Of a stretch of DNA of 64,000 bases, positions 23,491 through 32,099 are shown piece after piece. A program made the translations under genes and the position numbers. Every line of letters begins with the position of its first letter. The first letter of the stretch is position 1. The notes beneath the pieces are model-generated. The model saw only the letters and a program-made list of their open reading frames with translations. It ran no database searches and was not told the origin of the DNA. The DNA comes from Undaria pinnatifida (Eukaryota; Sar; Phaeophyceae; Laminariales; Alariaceae): NCBI GenBank assembly GCA_012845835.1, contig JABAKD010000023.1, positions 26,887,972 to 26,951,971 on the forward strand, in the 5' to 3' direction.

Positions 23491-24047
23491 GATCCCAAAA
23501 AAAATCGATAAAAAAATTATAAAAATATACCAAGGACGTCAGCCGTGATATATACTTGTAACAAAAAAGATAATACCTTATTTAGGTGAAGCAGTAAAGC
23601 AAAGAAAAGCTGGATCGTTCCGCAAGTAATAAGCTGAACCGTCCGACCTCGGAGATGCCAGGGAAGCACCAACCGAGCGCTTTCAGCACAAAGATATTCG
23701 TAAGTAAGTCTATATATGTTGTGTTTGCCTTCATTTTCAGAAATTCAGCAAAACGTCAAAGACAATTCAGGGCCCCGTCGGCGAGGTGGGTTTGTACCGG
23801 GGGGCGAGTCCATGGGTAGTGAGCAGGCAGGGTACTGCTCTAGGACGTTTTCATACATTGTTTTGATCATTCTAAAGAAACAACTCAAACAAATCTTTAA
23901 AAAATCCAAAATATTGCCTAATTGGGTTATTTCGACCCATTTTTGGTATCGAAATGCAGCTTGTTTTCTTCATTACATTCGTCTGCGTTTCACCTTTGTA
24001 ACGAACCCGGCTACAACATCGTCACCAACACCGTTGTACCCAAACAA

Positions 24048-24122
24048 CCGAATGCCTAGTGACTAACGTAACGGAATGCCTAGTGACTAACGTAACGGAA
24101 TGCCTAGTGACTAACGTAACGG
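24048..24122. repeat. 25-bp tandem repeat, three copies
   Basis: Three exact or nearly exact copies of GAATGCCTAGTGACTAACGT plus AACGG, just downstream of the 3' end of the MULE gene. Confidence 0.95.
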
Positions 24123-24213
24123 CTTTATTAAGGCGCCAACGAGCACCACAAAAAATAAAAGACGAAAAGCACTCCGCCAGGACGTTCATCCCGCCGGTTG
24201 AAGTTATATTTAG

Positions 24214-24525
24214 TTACAACAACCACTCATATATCCAAGACCCAGAAGTGGCGGTTCTTTTGCTACCCGCCCTGGTGCCCCTTCCTTCCGCCGCACCACG
24301 TTTTCTTGAGTTACCTGCTCTAGGGGGCAGGCGAACAGTGTTCGGGCTCCCGATGAAGGCTGTCAACCCTCCCACCCCGCCTACCCCCGTCTGCGCCTGT
24401 GCTTGGGTACGGACGGAGGCGTAAAAGTTGTTTACCAGAGCTTTGGCGGCTTCAGGCGAGAAACTGTCAGACAGAATATTGCATGTCAGCGCTAGTGTCT
24501 TGGAATTTTCATCGGCGTGCAACAC
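24214..24525 (-). CDS. MULE transposase, C-terminal basic segment
   Basis: Frame with NILSDSFSPEAAKALVNNFY and, near the end, SRKRGAAEGRGTRAGSKR, a Gly/Arg/Lys-rich tail like those that follow SWIM fingers in FAR1-type proteins. It follows the SWIM exon in a different frame, so either a short intron or a frameshift separates them. Confidence 0.5.
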   Translation of the reverse strand: MLHADENSKTLALTCNILSDSFSPEAAKALVNNFYASVRTQAQAQTGVGGVGGLTAFIGSPNTVRLPPRAGNSRKRGAAEGRGTRAGSKRTATSGSWIYEWLL

Positions 24526-27500
24526 TTGATTATTCTGTTCGATTGGGCCCCCGCAAGTCTAGCAGAACCGTCGGGACCGTCTGGCTGCTCCCCACGAAAG
24601 CCTGCCACCCCCCGCCGACACTGGAAGCTGCTGTCCCTTGGAAGCCGTCCGTTCCTGCGGCTGCTCCTCCGTGGCGATCAGCCGCTATCCATTTAGGCGT
24701 AGCAGCAGATGGCCAATCACCCTCTGGTGTGCCCCTCGCTTTCTCCGCCAGCCAGTGCTCGTGTAGGAGCCCGACGTGAAATTGAAAGCGTCGGGAGTGG
24801 ATCATGGCCGTCCAGAAATGACGGCAGCACAGCCCTAGGACCTGGAGCGTGCGGCACTGACACAAGTGGCTACCGTCGGAGAAGAGCGTCACGAGGTACG
24901 TGCAGGTGTGAGAGCCGCGTGACTCGCAAACCTGGAAGACGAAGAAGACGTCGCAAAGTTTCTCGGCGATGTACTCGAAAGTGCGTTTCAACGCCTCCGC
25001 GCGTTCCGGGCCAGCGATCCCCTCCCCGCCCAGCTGGCAGTACAGAATAGCCACACCCATCTCTTGCTCCATGAATCGCCGTGGCCACGGGTCGATCGAG
25101 AATTCCGAGGCTTCCACCACGCCCTTGAACGCAGTGGGCGCCAGAATGGCCATTCGAACAGGTGGCAAGTGCTGAATGGCGTCGCATTGCGGAGTCACGC
25201 TGGTTGTCGACGAGGCCCGTGAAGCACGTGGCGACGTCCACGAGAGGCGTGCGAGCATTACACTTCTCCTTGATCAGCGCGTTCTGCCCTGCAAGGATAC
25301 GTAGCGAAAAGCGGGACATGCGAACATTTGAAGCGATGCGGAGAGAGTTGAAGCGATGCTGAGAGAGGTTTGGAACGGATGGTGAGCGACACCTTAATTT
25401 CCTCCTCCATAAAAAACACGAACAGCATGCCGATTATGGAGGGGTCACACGACTTGCGCTCCGAAGACGCATATCGCGGGAGAAGAATCAAATAACACAG
25501 CCAACCATGCATCCGCCAGGAAAGGTGCATGGGTGGCCGGGCATGGTTCAGGGGGGGGCGTAGGGAACGGGGCTGACTGATTTGTGGTGTTGCGGGTGAG
25601 CGGAATATACCCAAGGACCAAAGGACCAAGTCTTTTTGGTATGCACAGCAACACTTACTTGCAACACGACACCACGCCAATAATACAAGACTCTTGCGTG
25701 AACGTCAACATTTCCCCGCGCGACCCCAACACTACCGAACAAGCAGCGATGAGGTTGCGCATGGTCTGGCGGAAAACATACCACGTACGTAGAAACACAC
25801 CTTCGACTCTTGACGTTGTCCACGAGCCCACAGAGAAGGCTAGCGGGGACACGTACTCGGCCCATCGTTTCCGAGTTTCGTAGATCACCCCCATGTATTG
25901 GTCTGCCTTGGGGTATTTCTCGGTGAGGGTCTTAAACTTCTCCTCGAGCTTCGCCATGAAGGTCTGCTGGCGAGCCACCTTGAACTCACCCATGAAGGCC
26001 TGTGGGAAAACAACGACGAGGAAGTTGGGTTCGGAGCAGCATTTATATGCCGTCGCACAGCCAAAACAAATTGGTATGTCAAAATGTACATGGGTGTGAT
26101 TTAAGAGCCAACATTGAAGGCGACATAGTCCAGTGACCGCTAAACCAATACAAACTGCGTCATATTTTGTACGTGCCCCAAGCAAAACCGGTTCACACGT
26201 GCATACTGGAGCCCAATTCTTTGGAGGGACCTTTGAGGATATCCTGGTACAGGTACCACAAGCAACGCCTGGCCGTCGCGTCCGGGAAGACGTGTCGGAC
26301 TGCCCCCATCATAGCAGCATCGGCGTCTTGGATAAAGATACCCGGCCGCTTGCCGCCACGGGACGCACGAGCATTCTCCAACACCCAAATGAAAGTGTCC
26401 GTCGTCGTGTCCGCTGTGATGGATTGGACGACGATACGCGTCCGGAAGTCATTATCGATGACGGCGAACACACCGATGGGCATACGGTACCGGTTTTTCG
26501 TGGCCGTATCGTCGTAGAACGCCACATGCCCATATCCATTCCACATAGACACCTGCGGGCGCGGTTGAGGGGACATATTTGTCTTTTAAAAGCGTATTAT
26601 TATCGAGGCACGAGAAAATAAGGGTTTTGTATGTACGGAAGAAGTTTGGGGGTTATTGCACGTTGACCAATGAGATCAACGCGGGTGGTTACTTGTATTT
26701 GTCTTGGTATAGCAAAGGGAACCTTGGATCAATCTGTCTTGTTGCTGACTAGCAAGCGAAGCACGCAGAGAAGAGAGGAGCATCGTCAGCGAGACACGTT
26801 CAAGGTGTGATAGACTGGCTGATTCGCTTTGCTACGACTGCTGCTGCTGTGAGACTTCGCTGGGACTGCCGTGGTGACTGCCGTGGTGATAATTCGCTGT
26901 GACTACTGCTGTGGCGAGCGCTGCGGGCTGTCTTTTTGACGATGGGTGATTCGCCGGGTGCCGCGGCCCCTGCCGCCGCTAGCGCTGAGGCGGAGGATAC
27001 TCTGGGTGCCCGGGCCGCTGCAGCTCTCGCGGGCTCGAGGTCCTCTTCCGGGGCGCCAGCGGTCGGTGCGGCCTTGCCTTCGGATGACTGGGCCAAGTGG
27101 GCCCGACAAGTTGAAGCCGAATTCGCGCGGGTCCATAAGCGCCTCGACGACAATTTTGCCGAGTTATCGGCAATCGCCTCTTCCTCCCGCGAGGCAGCGG
27201 CTGCCTGTACTGGTAGGTAGCTAATCTAGACATCATGCAGTTCATGGAGAACAACTCTGGTCGGGTAGCCTCCCGAGACAACGGCGACGCTCAGGAACGG
27301 CAGCGCCAAAAAGCACAACTCGCCACTGAAATGACCACTTGGAACAAGGTCAACACAGCCAGGAAGCTGTGGATTATTCGCGGGCGTATCCCCCCGAACT
27401 TCGGGGACTCTCCCGCTGACCTGCAGTCGTTCGTGGGGGAGGCCATCCACGTGACCGCCAACGTCGCGTCCCAGCTTCGGTCTTTCAGTTTCTTTGACGT

Positions 27501-30500
27501 CGGGGCTTATGGGCCCCGCGTGGACGGACCCATCGGGCACTCCCTGATGGTAGCTGACCGTCTCGACCTCTTGAGATTGGCCGTTGTTGCGATTCTTTCT
27601 GTGGGTCTTTCGCCTGGGGTCGCCGACGATCTCCTCTGTCTGGCGCGGGTCAACGCCCTCGGCGACGCGTTTACGGTGGCGGTCATGGGCTTGCGTGCGC
27701 ACACCTTCAGCAACTACAGCATGCTGTCCGTCCCAGAAGCGCATGGAGTGCTATGTGACATGGTTAACCGCGACATCGCTTTGTGGGTGAGTGAGCTCAT
27801 GCGTGCTGCGCAGCGGTCTTCCCCTGCTATTGTCGGGCGGGTTCACCAAGGCCCGCGGGGGCCGGCGGCGGTGCTGTCGATCTTACGCTCGAGTTGATGT
27901 CTTGTTAATTTTTTTTGCCCTCGTCGGCTCCCCTCGTGGCGTATGGCAGTGGTGGTGGTAGATGGTCCATGTGGACGAAACAACAAGCGACGGTAGCCCT
28001 GCGAGAAGTGGTTCGTTGGCGGGCGTGCGGGCGGATGAGTACGCCCTGCACTCCCTTAGGATTGGGGGCGCAACGCACTTATCAGCAGGGGGTGCCTCCC
28101 CAGAGACGTTGCAACGGGAGGGCCGGTGGGCGTCTGACGCCTATAAGGCGTACGTTCGTAGCCACGGGAAGGATGCCAGCCGGGTAGCAAATTTAATGGC
28201 CCAGGAGGGGATGGGTAACGGGATCCAGCCGGGGCAGGGTACAGATTGGGGGCAAGTTAACCCCATTCCAGAGCTGGAGCGATAGAAGTCGACGTAACTA
28301 CTTCAGCTGGTACGAAACCTTATCATTTGTGCCAAGCGGAAAGAAGTTTGATCTTGACGTGCGCATCCTAAGGGTACAGCAAAGGGTGTAGGGGAGGGAC
28401 GCAATGCGTCCGTAAGCTGAGCCAAATACCATTATTGGAGGCTGGCGTCAAAAGCTCAACATTGCCAGTTGGGATGGAACTTGACTCAGGGTTACGGACG
28501 ATAGCGTGGGGCTTTAGTTGGAGCAGCCCCGGGGGCCTGCCCCTCCCTCCGCCCCCCGTGCTCCGAGCGGGGGGTGCGTAATAATATGATACAATTTCGA
28601 AAGCAAAATACAAAGCGTATTATTATCGAGGCACGAGAAAATAAGGGTTTCGTATGTACGGAAGAAGTTTGGGGGTTATTGCACGTTGACCAATGAGATC
28701 AAAGCGGGTGGTTACTTGTACTTGTCCTGGTATAGCAAAGGGAACCTTGGATCAGTCTGTCTTGTTGACTAGCAAGCGAAGCACGCAGAGAAGAGAGAAG
28801 CATCGTCAGCGAGACAAGTTCAAGGTGTGATAGACTGGCTGATTTCCCACCCACCCGCCCGTGCTTTTGAGGGTGTCAGTGGAAAGGGAATGAGGCGGTT
28901 GCAGCAACGCGGGAGAGTGTTCGTTGCTGTTAGCTACACGTACCTGAGGGGCGGCATGCAGCCGCCCTGGTGTCGTAGGTTGCGCGTTTAGTTTTTTTAA
29001 TTTGTGTGTGGTGCTCAGGGTTCCTGTTTGTGTAATCAGAGTGGCGCGCGCACGTCTCCAAGCTGGAGGTGCGCCCTTTTTTCCGTCGGGAAGCTGAATT
29101 GTGCAATGCAGGCGTTGGTGCGATGTCGGTTTACTTACCATGCTTCGCGAACATGCACGCATGTCTAAACGCTGGAGGTGCGTCCATTCTTCCTCGTATG
29201 GAATTTGCACTATGCTGTGCAGATGTTGTGTGATGACGGATGCTAGTGAGCAGTCGCAGTGGTTTGGTCCCACACTTAGCTCGGCATTAGCGCAATCTGA
29301 AACTGCAGGAGAGAGAGTTGTCCGTAATAGTGCGGCTTGGCCGCGAAGTACATGTGGATACTGGCGTCATATATATAGTATGGGTACTCCTATAGTACAC
29401 GATATTTGCGTTAGATGTGTCGTGTGTGTGCTTGTGCTGAGTACCATGGTGCATTACTCTGTGTTTATTTTTTTTCGAGTCTTTCAGGTGGAGGCTGGCT
29501 GGCGTCGAAAGCTCGACATTGCCAGTTGGGATGGAACTTGACTCAAGGTTACGGACGATAGCGTGGGGCTGTTGTTGGAGCAGCCCCGGCGGCCTGCCCC
29601 TCTCTCCGCCCCCCGTGCTCCGAGCGGGGGGTGCGCAATAATATGATACAACTTCGAAAGCAAAATACAAATGGCTGCATCCGTCGGTCATATTCGTCTT
29701 TTAAAATGGCTGCACCCGTCGGTCTTGACGCATAACAATGACAAGTGGGCACTGATTGCTGGTTGAAACACTACGAGCGCTGAGTACGTACCTGATCCCT
29801 CGTGTGCCAGAAAATATGGCTGAGTCTGCCTCCCTCGTCAAGCTTCATCTCGCACACTCCGCCGCCCGCAGTTTCCCTCTTCACCTGGGACCCGAGAGCG
29901 TACATTTTTGGAGACGAGCGGCGGCAGGGGTACTGGGTTCATGACAGACAGCCAGTCCTCGATCATGCGTAGTCGGACAAAGCATACCCAATAATTATAT
30001 TCCGCCCGTTCACCACCAGAAACATTAAAATAAATACAAAACCTCTGAAGCATTTCACGGTCTGCGGGCCTTCAATAATGTTCTTGTATGCTTATATGAT
30101 GGGTCGTCTTGTTGTTTGTGCTGCCACGCCAACCACTGCATACCAAAGTTACGTGTACACGGGCGGCTAAGCGGCGCACCGCTGGTGAGAACGGGATTTA
30201 CCACAGTCAGTTCAGTGGGCATGTGGATAGCAGTGTCCTTCTAACACGCCGAGCCTGAACCTCCCCACACACAGGGATACTTCCTCCGAGACCTCTCCTA
30301 GAGTTTACGAGGGCCCGGGGGGGGGGGGGGGTCACCTCACACTTGACCACATACCTCGTCGTAGACATCGGTAGCATCGAATGCCCGCCCCCCTCCCGTT
30401 TGCGCCTGCACCGCGTTTTGAACAGCGCGACGGTTCACGTGCTCATTGTGCAAGTTCTCCAGGACCACCACGATAGCCTTGGGCATCATGCCCCCAGCTG

Positions 30501-31914
30501 GTAAAACGTGAAAACATGACAACGTCATGAAACAACATGAGACATCCTCATCAATAGCTAACGGCAAGAAGCGGGACAATAAGTTGATGGGTGCTGCCTG
30601 AACGTTCGTTGGCATTGAGTACGAACATTATGACGACATATTCGTTCAGCTGTTGTGGTCTTGCCTACTCACCAGTCAGCCTTACCACATGTCCCTGCAT
30701 CTCCAATGTGAGCTTTCCAACCCGCCGCATTTTCACCGCCACAGTCTTGCGGGCAATGGCGTGGTTGTGCTCGAGCTTCAAGCTTCGCAACGAGGGGTAG
30801 GCGTGACTCTTGGCGTGCCTGAGTGACCTGCTTCAATAAAATTTGTCCGTGACCAAGACAGGAACATATGAGACAGGAACAGATGTGTGCATATTCGTAT
30901 TCAGCTTTAATCAATTCCGGCAACGACAACCCGCAACGACATACCACGCAACGACATACCACGCAACGACATACCACGCAACGACATACCACGCAACGAC
31001 ATACCACGCAACGACATACCACGCAACGACATACCACGCATTAACTCTATTTCGTTACGGTGTCTCATGCTTTCAACTCGTTTCGCATTTGAGGTGTGTC
31101 GCGGCCGTTCGCCCCAGGGGGTGGGAAGGGCGTGGCCCCAGGGGGTGGGAAGGGCGTGAGTGTTGAGTTGGTGGTGGTTCTGGTTGTTTTTAACTCGAGT
31201 GTTATCCGCACGCTTCATAGGTGCCTCCAATGTCCTTAAATCTTCCGCTCGTACGATACTTAGGAGCCTTCACAAGTGTTTAATATTGTGAAATACCGCG
31301 CACGTATTCACAAGTGCCTCCGGCACCAACGTAGGCCGCACACCCACACCCACACCCACCCACGCACGCATCTCAAACGGGCAACCTATCCTGCTTGTAC
31401 CGCAGCCATTCCGGCGGGTGATGCCAGGCACTGCGCACAGAAGGCAACACAGTAATGAAGCCGATGATCAGTGAGTACAGAGACAACACTGGCAACACTG
31501 GCTGCTAGTGTCAACTTGCCGTACGCCCTTCGCGTTCCGTTTTATTCTACTCGTTTCACTGTACTCGAAGCAAACAGCAAAGAACTCCAAGATATGCACA
31601 TGCCCTGCAAACACAGCTCCAGCTCCGGGCATACGCTTACCGTTGTTCAAGGAGAGCAGGTACTGCTCTTAATCACGCCTCCCATTCCCAGCTCTCTGAC
31701 AAACAAACTTTTTTAAGTCCACCCTATTGCTCGAGCCGTCGTCCACCCGTGACGACTTAGCGACAACCAGGACAATTCCTTCATTCCCACACACGCTGCA
31801 CAGTTCTTCCACTTCTGCGAGTGTTCCGTTCTCCACCGGAATGGCCTTCAGCTTGACCAGCAATGCTGCTGGGTCGTACGCCTGACCGAACGTAAGCAAC
31901 AGCACGAAAGCCAA
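24214..31914 (-). CDS. MULE/FAR1-type transposase gene, spliced, probably decaying
   Basis: This is a Mutator-like transposase of the FAR1/FHY3-related type. In order on the minus strand it has a FAR1 zinc-finger start (31914-31690), GCPFEMRAW (31384-31358), a LEHNHAI segment (30827-30673), a helical linker exon (30497-30355), KLDEGGRLSHIFW (29884-29792), the MULE core (26552-26199), a W..Y...TTSRVEG exon (25999 to ~25738), the SWIM finger exon (25288-24530) and a basic tail (24525-24214). The joints 30673/30497, 30355/29884, 29792/26552 and 26199/25999 have GT..AG borders and keep the frame. A one-base slip near 25180 breaks the SWIM exon, and the joints at both ends are unresolved, so this copy may be inactive. 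A 3.08-kb retroelement sits in the 29791-26553 intron. Such proteins cut and paste DNA in the nucleus. No flanking TIRs were identified. Confidence 0.8.
24530..25288 (-). CDS. MULE transposase, SWIM zinc-finger exon (frameshifted)
   Basis: Contains LCQCRTLQVLGLCCRHFWTA, which fits the SWIM pattern CxC...CxH and typically ends FAR1/MULE transposases. A good acceptor (CCTTGCAG) lies at 25289. The first ~35 codons (QNALIKEKCNARTPLVDVA) are in one frame and the SWIM part is in the next. The change falls near 25165-25200, and both halves read as family sequence, so a single-base indel is likely. Confidence 0.8.
25738..25999 (-). CDS. MULE transposase, post-core exon
   Basis: Starts after TTTTCCCACAG with AFMGEFKVARQQTFMAKLEE, then RWAEYVSPLAFSVGSWTTS and RVEGVF, the conserved W..Y......G..TSRVE region that follows the MULE core. 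The 3' border is uncertain; GT dinucleotides at about 25735-25745 are candidates. The intron before it (26198-26000) is 199 bp and phase 0. Confidence 0.75.
26199..26552 (-). CDS. MULE transposase core exon
   Basis: 118 codons, from VSMWNGYGHVAFYDDTATKN through FAVIDNDFRTR, IFIQDADAAMMGAVRHVFPD and RRCLWYLYQDIL. The D of YDDT and the D of IQDAD match the first two acidic positions of the MULE DDE transposase fold, and the C..W(H/Y)L signature follows. The acceptor is CGCCCGCAG; the donor is CAC|GTGTGA, with AAG|GTCCC upstream as a less likely alternative because it breaks the frame. Confidence 0.88.
26592..26824 (+). repeat. Split direct repeat A1 (left terminus)
   Basis: Starts GCGTATTATTATCGAGGC and ends TAGACTGGCTGATT. 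It matches 28615-28844 except for a few substitutions and a 3-base indel (TTGCTGACTAG versus TTGACTAG). The first base may be 26591, since an A is shared at the junction. Confidence 0.92.
26941..27897 (+). pseudogene. Gag-like region of the DIRS-order element, frameshifted
   Basis: The first frame starts at ATG 26941 (MGDSPGAAAPAAASAEAED), is Ala-rich and includes a likely coiled-coil WARQVEAEFARVHKRLDDNF. It ends at a TAG near 27220. The next frame (27235-27897) continues with MENNSGRVASRDN, a helical block TWNKVNTARKLWIIRGRIPP and VADRLDLLRLAVVAILSVG. Position at the head of the element and the coiled-coil plus helical domain suggest a gag-like structural protein, but I recognise no defining motif. 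The two frames are probably one ORF broken by a small indel. Confidence 0.5.
27962..28285 (+). pseudogene. Tyrosine recombinase, C-terminal catalytic part
   Basis: Contains YALHSLRIGGATHLSAGG and GRWASDAYKAYVRSH. These match the HxLR box and the tyrosine-bearing GRW.S.AY..Y end of DIRS/Ngaro-type tyrosine recombinases: His and Arg of the active site, and the nucleophile among the tyrosines of AYKAYV. The N-terminal SAM-like domain and first catalytic Arg are absent, consistent with a large internal deletion. About 40 residues of Gly/Gln-rich tail follow. Confidence 0.85.
28437..28614 (+). repeat. Split direct repeat B1
   Basis: Matches B2 (29490-29671) from GGAGGCTGGC to GCAAAATACAAA, with scattered substitutions and a CTGG difference near the start. 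Both carry a C/G hairpin, GCCCCCCG..CGGGGGG. Confidence 0.92.
28615..28844 (+). repeat. Split direct repeat A2
   Basis: Second copy of A1, directly abutting B1. The B1A2 joint corresponds to the element's own end-to-end junction, the internal complementary region of this class. Confidence 0.92.
28845..29489 (+). other. A2-B2 interval of the DIRS-order element
   Basis: About 645 bp with no clear gene. A loosely duplicated block occurs inside it (GCTGGAGGTGCGCCC near 29060 and GCTGGAGGTGCGTCC near 29172), and a hairpin GGGGCGGCATGCAGCCGCCC lies at 28951-28971. Confidence 0.5.
29490..29671 (+). repeat. Split direct repeat B2 (right terminus)
   Basis: Copy of B1 ending GCAAAATACAAA, then the flank TGGCTGCATCCGTCGG. 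The flank unit recurs at 29689-29725 and its first half precedes the element at 26577-26590. Confidence 0.9.
29792..29884 (-). CDS. MULE transposase exon (KLDEGGRLSHIFW)
   Basis: Starts after GGTCCCAG, reads VKRETAGGGVCEMKLDEGG then RLSHIFWHTRDQ, and ends at CAG|GTACGT. The D.GRL...FW signature normally lies just before the MULE core. Phase 0 at both ends joins 30355 upstream and 26552 downstream. The next exon is 3.2 kb away only because of the inserted retroelement; without it the intron is ~160 bp. Confidence 0.8.
30355..30497 (-). CDS. MULE transposase linker exon
   Basis: Acceptor TTTTACCAG, donor GACGAG|GTATGT. It encodes GGMMPKAIVVVLENLHNEHV and NRRAVQNAVQAQTGGGRAF. A split codon with the previous exon (G plus CT) gives Ala, so frames agree. 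It corresponds to the helical region between the FAR1 finger and the MULE core. The intron after it contains a 16-base G run near 30316. Confidence 0.75.
30673..30827 (-). CDS. MULE/FAR1 exon with HNH of the zinc finger
   Basis: Reads SLKLEHNHAIARKT then KLTLEMQGHVVRLT and ends at the strong donor ACTG|GTGAGT. The H.HNH-like pair completes the FAR1 (WRKY-GCM1 type) zinc finger started upstream. The 5' border (after ATTGAAGCAG) is the best of several candidates. Confidence 0.65.
30931..31040. repeat. 15-bp tandem repeat, seven copies
   Basis: Seven copies of CGCAACGACATACCA. Because 15 is divisible by three, frames stay open through the array on both strands and produce Cys/Val/Arg or Thr/Tyr/His repeats. 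It lies inside an intron of the MULE gene. Confidence 0.95.
31108..31158. repeat. 24-bp tandem repeat, two copies
   Basis: GCCCCAGGGGGTGGGAAGGG plus CGTG, twice in direct succession, also within the MULE gene's 5' region. Confidence 0.9.
31358..31914 (-). CDS. MULE/FAR1 5' exons, N-terminal half of zinc finger
   Basis: The frame from ATG 31914 encodes VEELCSVCGNEGIVLVVAKS and LKKFVCQRAG, the (G)F.LVV.RS...VC.R.G pattern of FAR1 DNA-binding domains. Another frame at 31396-31358 gives SRIGCPFEMRAW, the next FAR1 signature (GCPF). Between them lies RIKRNAKGVRQVD (about 31540), which may belong to the same domain. Exon borders are unresolved: the first frame meets a TAA at about 31670, so an intron or a frame error must intervene. 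Confidence 0.6.
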
Positions 31915-32099
31915 TAAAGTTATGACTGGCTGCCGGGATGCATGCTATCAGTGGTCGGCGCTCAGTGGTCGGCGAAACACATATTCGACGGTTGGTTTCA
32001 GCCGCCCGGGAACAGCCGCCCGGGAACTACCATCCCTACTACGCAAAACTCTGTTGTGGACCAAAGAAGTGAAACTAAACGCAAAATGTTTGAACTTCT

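Larger units (their letters stand above)
26592..29671 (+). mobile_element. Non-autonomous DIRS-order retroelement with split direct repeats
   Basis: The structure is A1 (26592-26824), ORFs, B1 (28437-28614), A2 (28615-28844), ~645 bp, B2 (29490-29671). A1 matches A2 and B1 matches B2. B1 runs straight into A2, exactly as expected for the joined ends B2+A1. This A1-B1A2-B2 plan is that of PAT/Ngaro/kangaroo-type tyrosine-recombinase retroelements. Inside are a gag-like region and only the C-terminal recombinase part; the reverse transcriptase and RNase H are missing, so the copy depends on others. Joining the flanks (26591 to 29672) gives a two-unit tandem repeat with no target duplication, as expected for recombinase-mediated integration. 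It lies in an intron of the oppositely oriented MULE gene. Confidence 0.88.

Noticed and set aside
25258-25680. 140-aa minus-strand ORF between MULE exons
   Set aside because: Mostly intronic by the exon model, and carries no family motif.
30931-31158. CRISPR array
   Set aside because: The 15-bp and 24-bp units are directly adjacent with no spacers, and the genome is eukaryotic.
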